The notes beneath the pieces were generated by a model, which saw nothing but the letters and a program-made list of their open reading frames with translations, was not told where the DNA came from and did not search any database. 64,000 bases of DNA from CAUZIZ01 sp965219005 (GTDB lineage Bacteria; Acidobacteriota; UBA6911; RPQK01; JAJDTT01), in contig CBDCMS010000004.1 in the NCBI GenBank assembly GCA_965219005.1, positions 3,286,001 to 3,350,000 of the forward strand, read 5' to 3'. The first letter of the stretch is position 1; each line of letters begins with the position of its first letter. This document shows, piece by piece, positions 17,290 to 27,406 of this stretch. Made by a program: the position numbers and the translations under genes.

Positions 17290-18900
17290 CTACGTCGACG
17301 GAACGAACACCTTGGAGAGAGAGATCGCGGGAAACGTCGTCAGGACTCCGGGCGATTGGCGAATGACCGTCAGGGCTACCTCGCAGTCCGCTTCCTTGAC
17401 CTCGATCCAGAGTGAACCCGTGAACTTGCTGGGTAGGTTGAGCGAAAGCGGAGCTTCGTTGGGAAAGCGGGCGAGTTGATTGCGCGCTCCCAGCGTGACC
17501 TCGGTAGGCCCGCGGAAAATCGCTCCGCTCTGATTGCGCACGATTACCACCAGGGTGATGTCCTTGTTCTTGGTGTTGACCGCTGCAATTCCTGTCTGGA
17601 TGCCTGCAGCCACATCCTGCGTCAGCGGGATGACAATCTCTCGGAGAGCAAAACTCTCACCTACACCAGCGGTCCCCAGACTGGGGGAGCTGAAGAGCAC
17701 GACCCCGCCGACGGGGATCCCATTGCCACCGTCAGCTGGAAGAGCGCTGACCTCCACCGAGCCGACCAGGTCGGTGTTCCCACCGGTCGCAAGAACGACA
17801 CAACCCAGAGGCGGAATCGTGAGCACCCGCGTTCCCCCGGGAAGTGCCTCGCCGCCGAGTGTCACCCCCGACGGCGCCGATCCATTCGAGCTGCGGACCC
17901 GGATTCGTACCGTAGCCGATCTCAGCGGCGACGGATTCACCAGCACCAGCTGGGAGCCCAGGTCAACGGAAGGGATATGGGCAAACTGAGCGTAGAAGCT
18001 GCGGGAGGCGATTCGGTTCTGGACCACCGGGAAGGTCGTGAAGACTCCGGGGGCTACCAGAATGACCGTGGCTCCAATCTTCCGGTTCGCCGTCACGACC
18101 ACGGTCCCCTGAAAGCTATTGGGCAAGTTGGTAATGATCTGCTCGATGAACCGGGCATCGTGTCCACTACCAGATAGATCGACCACCTTGCTGGCAAAAA
18201 CGCTTCCGTTCTTGCGCTGGACCTGAATGAAGTATTTGCCGGGACGCTCTTCCAGGTTGGTGATGGCGAGAGCAGTCTGCTCGCCGGTGGAGGTGTTACG
18301 AATCAGCGGAGCCACGAAGGTGTACAGGGGGTTACTGGGTCCGACGCCGGTAGTGCCGGTGTCCCCGGTAAACAACACGGTTCCCCCGATGCACTGGTCG
18401 GCCAATGCCCGCAGCGATCCGACGAAGGTGTTCGAGCCTCCCGTGGTAGCCGAGAGTGACGCTCCGGGGGCCAACGACAGGTTCAGGTCCTGGTTGGAAT
18501 CTGCTGACAGCTGCCCCAGCGTAATTCGAGTGCGTGCGCCACTGGCACCGCGCGCGGAGATCTTGCCCGTGGCCTGCTTCTGCAGATCGGTGTTGATCAG
18601 AAACGTGCCCGAGCTGAGTGAACCCGCCAGGTGGGCAAACTGGGCAAATGCCTGAAGGAAGCGAAAGGGAGGCGCGACGTTCAGAGCACCGGTGATCACA
18701 CCGACCTCCGCATTCGAGCTCACAATCACCGGGTAGGGACCCTGAGGAGCGTTCAGGGGAACAGTCAAAGGGAAGTATTTGAACGAGCCAGAACTGCGGG
18801 CAACGTTTCCGGTTTGGAGGTTCGGACCTAGAAAATCGACGCCATCGTTCTGTAGGCTAGGGACCCCGGTTCCGGCAACAACGAAGTTGGTATCCACTCC
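17290..18900 (-). pseudogene. C-terminal part of an IS-split secreted metalloprotease gene
   Basis: This 536-codon stretch is the downstream portion of the gene beginning at 21336. It runs from DTNFVVAGTGVPSLQNDG to the stop at 17290. It has no start of its own; the GTG at 18903 lies in the IS end. Removing 18901-20244 and one copy of the 9-bp target duplication joins it in frame, giving FQGVD-TNFVVAG and a predicted protein of 897 residues. The sequence is a string of Ig-like/beta-sandwich-type units rich in Gly, Val and Thr, with three repeats around FxQFAHxxxxDLGSQ and TTFPxV. It is presumably the surface-binding part of the protein. Confidence 0.8.
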
Positions 18901-20244
18901 CACTAGTGTCCAAACGTTGTTCTATCGCACAACTCTAAGTTACTGGTAAGAATTGTTTTAACATCGAAATCCAATTTTTTCGATACTTTTTGATATGAAA
19001 CTGTGGCAGGTGCCGACCCGGTTCTCCAATCCTGTGGCCTGCAAGCCGATAGGATGCCTAGATGGATATGCGCAGAACCGTCTTTGCCCAGCTGATGGAT
19101 TGCGTCCCCAGGTATCAATTTCAACTCTGTGCTCAACGCTACCGAGGAGATTACAAGATAAAAGACTTCTCCTGCTGGAAGCAGTGGCTGTGTATGGTCT
19201 TCGCCCAGCTGACCTATCGCGAGAGTCTGCGGGATATCGAAGCCACGCTAGGTTCGGTTGCAGGCAGACTCTACCACATGGGAATTCGAGGCCGCGTGGC
19301 CCGCAGCTCTTTGGCCCATACCAACGAGAATCGGGATTGGCGCATTTATGCCGATTTCGCTCAAGTCTTGATCCAAGAGGCACGGACTTTGTACGCAGGC
19401 GAGCCCTTTGCCGTGGAACTGGAAAAAACGGTCTACGCGCTCGATTCCACCACCATCGATCTGTGTCTTTCGGTGTTCCCTTGGGCCCGCTTCCGCAAAC
19501 GCAAAGGAGCCATCAAACTGCATACTTTGCTCGACTTACGTGGCAACATCCCCACCTTTGTCGAGGTCACCGAGGGGCGGGTTCACGACGTCAATATCCT
19601 CGACTATCTGCTGGTCCAACCCGGCTCCATTTACATCCTGGATCGCGGCTATCTCGATTTCGCACGTCTTTATCGGCTGCACCAGAGTTCCGGTTTCTTC
19701 ATCATTCGTGCCCACCAGCGCCTGAATTTCCGCCGTCTGTACTCCCATCGTGTCGACAAGAGCATCGGGCTAAGAAGCGATCAAACCGGGGTCCTGAGCG
19801 GCCGTTACACGGCCAACAAGTACCCCGACAAACTCCGACGAGTCCGCTACTACGACGCCGAGACCCAAAAACACTTGGTCTTCTTGAGCAACAACTTTTC
19901 CCTGACTGCCCTCACTGTCGCCCAGCTGTACCGTTGCCGCTGGCGCGTGGAACTTTTCTTCAAATGGATCAAGCAACACCTGCGCATCAAAGCCTTCTAT
20001 GGGACTTCTCCGAACGCCGTCAAAACTCAGATCTGGATCGCCATCTCCGTGTATATCCTCGTTGCCATCCTGAAAAAACGCCTGAAATTGGAGCTGAGCC
20101 TCTACACAACTCTACAGATTCTCAGCCTGACTGTTTTCGAGAAAACCCCATTAATTCAAGTACTTACCAGCTTCGATTACAGGAACCACCAGGGAGGTTC
20201 ATGTAACCAGTTGAATCTATTTGACTTATGATTGGACACTAGTG
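18901..20244 (+). mobile_element. IS4-family insertion sequence, 1344 bp, complete
   Basis: Perfect 13-bp terminal inverted repeats (CACTAGTGTCCAA at 18901-18913, its complement at 20232-20244) bound a single transposase gene. The 9-bp target duplication ATCCACTCC is present at 18892-18900 and 20245-20253. The insertion splits a minus-strand gene, and excision restores its frame exactly, so the insertion is recent or at least undecayed. Confidence 0.92.
19062..20231 (+). CDS. IS4-family transposase
   Basis: The 389-residue transposase has the DDE catalytic core: first Asp in YALDSTTIDL (near 129), second in YILDRGYLDF (near 193), and the Glu within the YREK-type motif YRCRWRVELFFKWIK (near 291), where Y, R, E and K have the IS4-family spacing. 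The N-terminal DUF4372-like region (TVFAQLMDCVPRYQFQ) is typical of the ISPepr1-type branch. The frame is intact, so the enzyme may be active. It catalyses cut-and-paste movement of the surrounding 1344-bp element. Confidence 0.92.
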   Translation: MDMRRTVFAQLMDCVPRYQFQLCAQRYRGDYKIKDFSCWKQWLCMVFAQLTYRESLRDIEATLGSVAGRLYHMGIRGRVARSSLAHTNENRDWRIYADFAQVLIQEARTLYAGEPFAVELEKTVYALDSTTIDLCLSVFPWARFRKRKGAIKLHTLLDLRGNIPTFVEVTEGRVHDVNILDYLLVQPGSIYILDRGYLDFARLYRLHQSSGFFIIRAHQRLNFRRLYSHRVDKSIGLRSDQTGVLSGRYTANKYPDKLRRVRYYDAETQKHLVFLSNNFSLTALTVAQLYRCRWRVELFFKWIKQHLRIKAFYGTSPNAVKTQIWIAISVYILVAILKKRLKLELSLYTTLQILSLTVFEKTPLIQVLTSFDYRNHQGGSCNQLNLFDL

Positions 20245-21336
20245 ATCCACTCCCTGAAATGCAGTCGCAGGACTCCCGAACACCAGCCCCCCTTGATTCG
20301 GATTGGGTGTGGTCCCCATAAAGTCTGGATCAATGGTTGCATTTCCAGTAGTGACCGCAACATCAACCCCATTGACAGCCGAGTTGACCGCCACCGTCCC
20401 ATCGACAAAAGTGGGCAGAAAATTGTTGTCCCCCGGCGCCGAGCTGAAAAGACCGTTCCTCACGCCCTCCAAAGGCATGGGGGCGTCCAGTGGTTCCACA
20501 TAGATCGAGTAGTCGTGGCCCGACGGCAACCCATCCAGCTTATAGGTGCCATCAAGAAGCGTGATCGCGCTGGAAGCCAATACCCCAAACTCATCGGTGG
20601 CCACCACAAAAGCCTTGAAAACGGGGTCCCCATCTCGCGTCACGGTTCCCGAAATAGATCCTGTCACCTGGGCAAAGCCCGGCATGGAGTAGGTTTGATT
20701 GATGCCTACCACGTCGTCCCACAGCAGCGCGTCCAGAGAATAGGTGAACTGCGGTCCGCGGAAGTGCATTACTGAGCTCCGCTGGACGTCGTGATTTAGA
20801 TTCCAACTGTGACCGAATTCATGCTTGGCCACCGCCAAAAGGTCGATCAGATCAGAGGCAGGATCGTCCGGCTCGATAGTAGTAAAAGTCCGGAAAACAT
20901 TGAAAACAACATCGGTTTCCCGATTCTCCAGGGTGGCGGTGTTGAAACTTGTTCGGGATACACCCAAGGGCCCTTGGGGACTGTTCAGCACGAGATTCCG
21001 ATTGTTGGTGGTATCGGCTATGGTGACGACGTTGTGGCCATCGCCTATGGCCTCCTGAATCGAGGTTTCCCCGGTGCGAATGCTCAGAGCCGAAACTTTG
21101 ACCCAGCAGTCTATCGCCTTCAGGAGGGCTCGCTTCGGGTCGCTTCCCGTCTGAATCTGGCTCAGGTCGTCGCTAAAGTCCTCCCAGATCTCTATGAAGA
21201 TAGGGAACTTCTGGGGATCCCATTTCTCATTCTGCCCGCTGACACCGGTCTTCACCACATACGCGGAGAAGAGCAAGAGGACACCGAAGGCAATCGAAAG
21301 CACAAGTGTCGGGCTGGTTCCTCTATTTCTTTGCAT
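20245..21336 (-). pseudogene. N-terminal part of an IS-split secreted zinc metalloprotease gene
   Basis: The gene starts at the ATG at 21336, inside the last codons of the upstream gene (14-bp overlap), and is broken by the IS at 20244. A hydrophobic segment (residues 9-28) acts as signal or anchor. The catalytic motif HEFGHSWNLNHD (near 175) resembles the matrixin/metzincin zinc site, with Asn where most metzincins have Gly, and is followed by SVMHF, a Met-turn-like element. A carboxypeptidase-regulatory-like beta domain follows (SGTVTRDGDPVFKAFVVATD, near 235). The rest of the protein lies at 17290-18891. Confidence 0.8.
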
Positions 21337-21880
21337 GCTCGATCTCTTCCAATCTGTTGCGAATTCGGTTGCAGACCCCATCCAGTTCCATGAAGACAGC
21401 GGCATTGTTGGGCTTTAGAGCTTGTCGGAGAGGATGAGTGGGGTAGAGCCGAATTTTTTTCTGGCCATCGGCGGCAGAAACAACCGCTAGCCGACCGACC
21501 GGACCCGAAAATGTCCGATCATGGCCAAGGAGGTCTACATAGGAGAAGACGAGGTACTCCTGACCCAAGACGTAGGAAGCCTGGTGAGAAACGATCACTG
21601 TCTCGCCATCGACCGTACCCCCGTACTCGATGACTTCTGCCTGAGCACCTGGCTCCCCTTTGACCCCTTCGCTTACCTGAAAGACATGTTTCGTAAAGAT
21701 TCGGCCAGCCTCGGTGTCACGGTAGCTGACCTTGTCGACCAGCTTTCCGACGAAGACGAACCGAGTCTGTTCCAGAAAGTCCTGCCCGGTAAACGAAAAA
21801 TAGTTTGTCTGGGCAGCTAGAACCGACGAAGCGAGGAAGGAGACGAAAAACACTGTGGTGAGATGCTGAACTAGCAACAT
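21323..21880 (-). CDS. Secreted protein of unknown function
   Basis: Starting at the ATG at 21880, the product of 185 residues opens with a good signal peptide (LLVQHLTTVFFVSFLASSVLA, 2-22). An earlier in-frame start at 21976 adds an unlikely hydrophilic leader. I do not recognise the family. The mature part is mixed alpha/beta, with FVGKLVDKVSYRDTEAG and GQEYLVFSYVDLLGHD; this pattern resembles small secreted proteins that have a conserved 'F-x-G-x-V' and 'G-x-x-Y-L-V-F' motif in processed-export contexts. It overlaps the metalloprotease start by 14 bp, so the two were cotranscribed before the IS insertion. Confidence 0.6.
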   Translation of the reverse strand: MLLVQHLTTVFFVSFLASSVLAAQTNYFSFTGQDFLEQTRFVFVGKLVDKVSYRDTEAGRIFTKHVFQVSEGVKGEPGAQAEVIEYGGTVDGETVIVSHQASYVLGQEYLVFSYVDLLGHDRTFSGPVGRLAVVSAADGQKKIRLYPTHPLRQALKPNNAAVFMELDGVCNRIRNRLEEIEHAKK

Positions 21881-21986
21881 AGGCAGGTTATAGCAAAGAG
21901 AATAGTCTATGGCAACACTCGGATGGGTCGTAGCGGTCTTCCCCGAGCCGCTCTCGTTTTCGGGAAATATCCACACGACATCCTAA

Positions 21987-22258
21987 GTACACTGGAACGT
22001 AAATACGGCAACGTTTGCAGATGGGGCTTGTGAGGCGAGGTCAAGGCAGGAGGAGGAAGACGATGCTTTGCCATCTTCGACGACGACCAACGCAGAGATC
22101 GTCCAAAACCCCCATCTGCCCTGCGGGTGGCGACGGGACGGGCCGATGGCTTTGTCGCTCCTCCTGGCAATACGCAAGAGTATGGCTTCGTCGTCGCTTC
22201 GTGCCCTCGACACCGTCGCGCTCGCCACAAACGTCGCCGTATTTACGTTCCAGTGTAC
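21987..22258. mobile_element. MITE, 272 bp, complete
   Basis: Perfect inverted repeats of 23 bp bound the element (GTACACTGGAACGTAAATAC plus GGC on the left, the complement ending at 22258). It is flanked by a direct TAA at 21984-21986 and 22259-22261, consistent with a 3-bp target duplication. It encodes no protein. Its interior is strongly palindromic and shares a roughly 66-nt core (CGAGGTCAAGGC ... CAGAGATCG) with the element at 13036-13196. Confidence 0.85.
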
Positions 22259-22378
22259 TAAGCAGCTACTAATATAAGTCAGCAAGGAACAGAGGACAGC
22301 TGGAAACACCCACTGAATGATAACCGACAGAGAGACGAACTGCCAACAGAGGAGACAAAGGATTCCGCGAGGGATTTG

Positions 22379-22562
22379 ACTGATCCAGTCCAACCTCAGC
22401 CGCGTCTGGTTTGCCTCTGCCGGCCTGATCTTCATCATGGTCGCTCCCTCGGTGATTTTGGAGTTTCATCTCAATCTGGTCGGGATGATGATCCGGGGAC
22501 TCCTGGCTCTCAGGAGCCGGGAAAGAGGTCCGTTTTCGAAATTGCGCTTATTTTGGGACTAG
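22379..22562 (+). other. Possible remnant of a small membrane protein gene
   Basis: An open frame reads LSRVWFASAGLIFIMVAPS and later LVGMMIRGLLALRSR before a TAG at 22560-22562. The first part would span a membrane. There is no start codon with a ribosome site at the beginning; an internal ATG at 22436 would give only about 41 residues. It could be a decayed gene end or chance. Downstream, GAGCAGTGAGCAGTGATTCC and a solo MITE end (TTCCAGTGTAC) fill the rest of the 363-nt gap before the next gene. Confidence 0.25.
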
Positions 22563-22621
22563 TGAGCAGTGAGCAGTGATTCCAGTGTACAAGGGTGCAA
22601 TAGCCAAGATAACATTGGTCC

Positions 22622-25600
22622 ATGTTCAGTGAGCAGGCTTCCAGAAGGGGTTGCCTCACACTGTTGGCCATCGGCACCAGCGCGGTCCTGTTCTGGACAG
22701 GATCTCTAGAATCCGAGCTGAGGGCTGCCTCCACGCCGGAGCCCGCGGACTTTGAGTTCAACCGCGATATTCGGCCTATCCTCGCCGAAAAGTGCTTTGC
22801 CTGCCACGGTCCCGACAAGAGCGCCCGCAAGGCGAAGTTTCGGCTCGATACCCAGGAAGGGATCCTTACGCCTCTGAGCAGCGGCACCCTCGCCATCGTC
22901 CCGGGAGACCCTTCCGCCAGCCCCCTGTGGCAACGGGTCGTCTCCGAGGACAAGACCGTCCGCATGCCTCCCGCATACCTCGGGCACGAGCGGCTGAGCG
23001 AGGAGCAACTAGACCGTATCCGCAACTGGATTGAGCAGGGTGCGAAGTGGCAGGCACACTGGTCGTTCGTTGCCCCAAAACCAGTGCCTGAACCCCCAGT
23101 CGAAACCCGTGACTGGCCCCGCAACCCGATTGACTACTTCATCTTGGGCAGGTTGGAGCGAGAGGGCCTGAAACCCTCTGCCGAGGCCGATCCTGCCCGA
23201 CTGATTCGCCGGCTGGCGCTCGACCTAAGCGGTCTTCCACCCACACCTCCGGAAGTCGACGCGTTCCGGAATGACGCTTCACCCCAAGCCTACGAAAAGG
23301 TGGTGGATCGTCTTCTCGAGTCCCCCCGATTCGGTGAACGGATGGCGGCCAACTGGCTCGACGTGGCCCGCTACGCCGACACCAACGGTTACCAGAGCGA
23401 CGGCGAGCGGAACATGTGGCGCTGGCGAGACTGGGTCATCGATGCCTTCAACCGAAACCTACCCTTCGATCGCTTCACTATCGAGCAAATCGCCGGTGAT
23501 ATGCTGCCTGACGCCACCCGAGATCAGATCATTGCGACTGGATTCAACCGCAATCATCGGACCAGTGCCGAAGGGGGAATCATCGACGAGGAGTTCCGGG
23601 TGGACTATGTGGCCGATCGGCTCGAGACCACCTCGACGGTGTGGCTGGGATTGACGATCGGCTGCGCTCGCTGCCACGACCATAAGTTCGATCCCATCAG
23701 TCAGAAGGAGTACTACCAGTTATTCGCCTACTTCAACAACGTTCCGGAGAACGGATTTGTCTACAACTTCGGGAACGAGGAGCCCCTGATCAAGGCGCCT
23801 ACCCCAGAGCAGGAGGCCAGGCTGCACAAACTAGACCGGAAGCTGGCAGCTTCCCAACAACAGTACGCCGCACTCCAGGACAAGGTTCGCCAGAAGCAGT
23901 CGGCCTGGGAAGACTGGGTTGCGAGCTCCGAGATGTCCGACTGGTCGATACGTGAGGGACTTCTCCTACACTTTCCACTGGATGGGGATCTGGAGGAACG
24001 GGCGGGCATCTACGAGATCGCCCCGACGCAACCCTACGGCGAGGAGACCGACCCTGAAGAGGTCGGTGACCTGGAGGCGAAGCGACCCACAGTAACCGAG
24101 ATGGCGGGAGATGCGTTGCCCTTTGTCGCTGGCAGCATAGGCCAGGCTGGAAGTTTCGAAGGACGCGGTTTCGTCGACGCGGGAAAGGTGGTTCTCTTCG
24201 ATTACCTGGATCCCTTCAGTGTGGGAGCATGGATCTACACCACCTCTGCCGATGGTGCGATCGTTTCCAGCGTCCAGGATCAGGTCCAGGGCTCAGGCCA
24301 TGGCCTCTACCTCAGAAGCGGACGACTCCGGGTGAACTTCACCAAGCGCTGGTCGGATCTGGGGCTGCGCCTGGAAACCGAAGAGCCCCTGGAGCTGAAC
24401 CGCTGGCAGCACGTGTTGATGACCTACGACGGCAAACGAAAGGCAGAGGGACTGAAACTGTACGTCAACGGCGAGTCACAGCGGCAGCGCGTGCTATTCG
24501 ACAAGATGCTCTGGCCCATGGGGGAGCCTCAGTCTTTTCGAATCGGAGCCGGCGAGGGAAGCGACGACCGTTTCCAGGGATACATCGATGAGGTCCGGGT
24601 CTACCGCCGGATGCTCTCTCCTGAAGAGGCGGCGGTGCTCGCTCTGCGTCGGACCGTCTCCGAAATCGCTGCTTCGCCCCGGGAGAAGCGATCGACGGCC
24701 GAAGCCAACAAGCTCCGCTTCTGCTTCCTGGAACAATACGCACCGGCGGAAGTCAAAGAGGCTCGACACGACCTGGCATTGCGGCAGAGGGACCGTCGGG
24801 ACTTTCTGGAATCTATTCCCAGTGTGATGGTCATGAGGGAACGCGAAAATCTTCGAAAGACATTCGTCTTGAAGCGAGGCGCCTACGACTCACCCGGAGC
24901 GAGGGTCTTTCCTGGTGTTCCCAAGGTTCTTCCCCCATTGGATCGGGACAACCCAAACACCCGGCTGGGCTTTGCCCGCTGGCTGGTGGATCCTTCCAAC
25001 CCGCTGACAGCCCGGGTCACCGTGAATCGACTTTGGCAAATGCTCTTCGGTGTCGGTCTCGTAAAGACGGGCGAAGATTTCGGGACCCAGGGTGAACGGC
25101 CCGAACATCTGGAGCTTCTCGATTGGCTCGCGCTCGAGTTCGTAGAGGGCGGATGGGACGTCAAGGCGATCCTCAAAACGATGGTCATGAGCGCGACCTA
25201 CTGCCAGTCCTCCCGAGCGACACCGGATCTCCTGAACAGGGACCCTGAGAACAGGCTGCTGGCCCGCGGACCCCGGTTCCGACTGCCGGCGGCAGTGATC
25301 CGCGACCAGGCTCTGGCGATCTCCGGATTATTGGTGGAAGAGATTGGTGGTCCTCCAGTCAAACCCTACCAACCCCCTGGCCTCTGGGTAGAACTCGCCT
25401 TTTCCGGCGCTGCCTACGAACCCGATCAAGGGGAAAAGCTGCATCGACGAAGTCTCTACACCTATTGGAAACGGACCATTCCGCCACCTGCCATGACGAC
25501 CTTCGATGCCGCCAATCGTGAAACCTGTGCGGTACGCTCACCGCGAACCAATACTCCCCTTCAGGCACTGAACCTCATGAACGACAAAACCTACGTGGAG

Positions 25601-25896
25601 TCCGCCAATCGGCTGGCCCAGCGTATGCTGGAGGCGGTTCCACCACGGAGGCCCGGATCGCGTACGGCTTCCAGCTGGCGACGGCGAGGCGGCCGAAGCC
25701 CCAGGAAGCCCGGGTTCTAGGCGACGTCTTTGCCCGCTTCAAGAGCAGCCACCAAGAGGATCCGGAGGCGACGCAGCAATTCCTGGCTCACGCCGGATCT
25801 TCCGAAAGCCAGGCTTTCGATCCGGTTGAGCTGGCCGCGTATACCGGGCTGGCCAGTCTCATCTTGAACCTCGACGAAACGATCACCAAGGAGTAG
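22622..25896 (+). pseudogene. DUF1549/DUF1553 PSCyt1 protein with LamG-like domain, frameshifted near its 3' end
   Basis: The main frame runs to 25720, but the family's C-terminus continues in the next frame from about 25637 (GSTTEARIAYGFQLATARRP) to a TAG at 25894-25896. Adding one G in GGCGGTTCC at about 25635-25640 restores a 1091-residue protein. It has an N-terminal hydrophobic segment, PSCyt1 haem motif CFACH near 59, DUF1549 (FGERMAANWLDVARYADTNG near 237, CARCHDHKFD near 350), an inserted LamG/concanavalin-like domain (about 445-675, with GYIDEVRVYRRMLSPEEAA), and DUF1553. The shift may be real or an assembly error. Its stop lies 6 nt before the DUF1501 gene, forming an operon. Confidence 0.8.
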
Positions 25897-25902
25897 GGGA
25901 AA

Positions 25903-27363
25903 ATGGGTCCTCTGGGGGAATATCGGCGATTGATGAGCAGGCGCTACTTCCTGGGTTCCAGCTCGGGAGGCATTGGCGCGGCGGCTCTGGCGACGATGGC
26001 GGGCAGTGGCCTGGAAGCCCTCCCCACCGCAGAGCCCGGGAGCCGACCCTACCCCGCCCTTCCCGGCCTCCCCCATTTTGCTCCCAAGGCACGGCGCATC
26101 ATCTGGCTGTTCCAGTCGGGTGGACCCTCGCAAATGGAGCTTTTTGACTACAAACCGTTGCTGCAGAAGCGGCGGGGACAGGAGCTACCCGATTCGATCC
26201 GCCAGGGGCAACGACTGACCAACATGACCTCCGCCCAGGACGGTTTCCCAGTGGTGCCCTCTTCCTTTCAGTTCGCCCAGCACGGGGACTCGGGAGCCTG
26301 GGTCAGTGAGTTGCTGCCCCACACCTCCAAGGTCGCGGACGAGCTCTGCATCATCAAATCGATGCACACCGAGGCCATCAACCATGACCCGGCCATCACC
26401 TTTCTTCTCACCGGAGCCCAGATTGCCGGCCGACCCAGCTTCGGTTCCTGGCTGTCTTACGGTCTGGGTAGCGAAAGCCAGGACCTGCCCGCCTTCGTGG
26501 TGATGGTCACCCAGGGGACGGGAGGCCAGCCCCTCTACGACCGACTCTGGGGAAGTGGTTTTCTGCCCACTCACCATCAAGGGGTCAAGTTCCGATCGGT
26601 GGGAGATCCGGTTCTTTATCTGTCCGATCCCCAGGGGTTCAGCCGTAAGAACCGGCGCCACTTCCTGGATGCTCTGAACCGATTGAACCAAATTAAGTTA
26701 GAGGAATTCGCCGACCCCGAGATCTCGACTCGAATCGCCCAATACGAAATGGCGTTTCGGATGCAAGCGTCGGTACCCAGGCTCACCGACCTTTCAGACG
26801 AGCCCGAGTCGACGTTTAAACTCTACGGTAACGATGCCAGAAAGCCAGGGACCTTCGCCTCCAACTGTCTGCTGGCAAGGCGACTGGCGGAGAGAGGTGT
26901 TCGCTTCACCCAGCTTTTCCATCGTGGCTGGGATCAGCATGGGAGGCTCCCTACAGCACTCCCGAAACAGTGCCTAGCCACGGATCAAGCGTCCGCGGCT
27001 CTCATCCAGGATCTCAAACAGCGGGGTATGCTGGACGATACGCTGGTGGTTTGGGGCGGGGAGTTCGGCCGCACGGTTTATTGCCAGGGCATACTGAGTG
27101 AGGACGACTACGGCCGCGATCACCACCCCCGCTGCTTTAGCATGTGGATGGCGGGTGGCGGCGTGAAATCCGGTGTGACCCTGGGAGAGACTGACGATTA
27201 CGGCTACAACATCACCCGAGACCCAGTCCACGTTCACGACCTTCAGGCCACCATCCTGCACTGCCTTGGGATCGGACACACCAAGCTGACATTCAAATAC
27301 CAGGGCCGCGACTTTCGCCTCACCGACGTGCACGGGAAGGTGGTCGAAAAAATACTCGCATAG
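25903..27363 (+). CDS. DUF1501 domain-containing protein (Tat-exported)
   Basis: The second DUF1501 copy, 486 residues. A twin-arginine signal (SRRYFLGSSSGGIGAAALAT, 12-31) begins near the N-terminus; an internal ATG at 25933 would also keep it. The family motif RIIWLFQSGGPSQMELFDYK is near 66. Further conserved blocks are QLFHRGWDQHGRL near 337 and TLVVWGGEFGRTVYCQG near 381, with the metal-binding-like GRDHHPRCFSMWMAGGG near 406. It follows the LamG-containing DUF1549/1553 gene, reading in the same order as the minus-strand pair at 8848-12876. Function unknown. Confidence 0.85.
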   Translation: MGPLGEYRRLMSRRYFLGSSSGGIGAAALATMAGSGLEALPTAEPGSRPYPALPGLPHFAPKARRIIWLFQSGGPSQMELFDYKPLLQKRRGQELPDSIRQGQRLTNMTSAQDGFPVVPSSFQFAQHGDSGAWVSELLPHTSKVADELCIIKSMHTEAINHDPAITFLLTGAQIAGRPSFGSWLSYGLGSESQDLPAFVVMVTQGTGGQPLYDRLWGSGFLPTHHQGVKFRSVGDPVLYLSDPQGFSRKNRRHFLDALNRLNQIKLEEFADPEISTRIAQYEMAFRMQASVPRLTDLSDEPESTFKLYGNDARKPGTFASNCLLARRLAERGVRFTQLFHRGWDQHGRLPTALPKQCLATDQASAALIQDLKQRGMLDDTLVVWGGEFGRTVYCQGILSEDDYGRDHHPRCFSMWMAGGGVKSGVTLGETDDYGYNITRDPVHVHDLQATILHCLGIGHTKLTFKYQGRDFRLTDVHGKVVEKILA

Positions 27364-27406
27364 CGCCTTCCCCGTGCCCTTGCCTTGACCTTGCCCGACA
27401 ACCCTC

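Noticed and set aside
18995..20206. 403-codon plus-strand frame overlapping the IS4 transposase
   Set aside because: It is a shadow of the true transposase frame at 19062-20231, with Pro/Arg/His-rich composition and no known domain.
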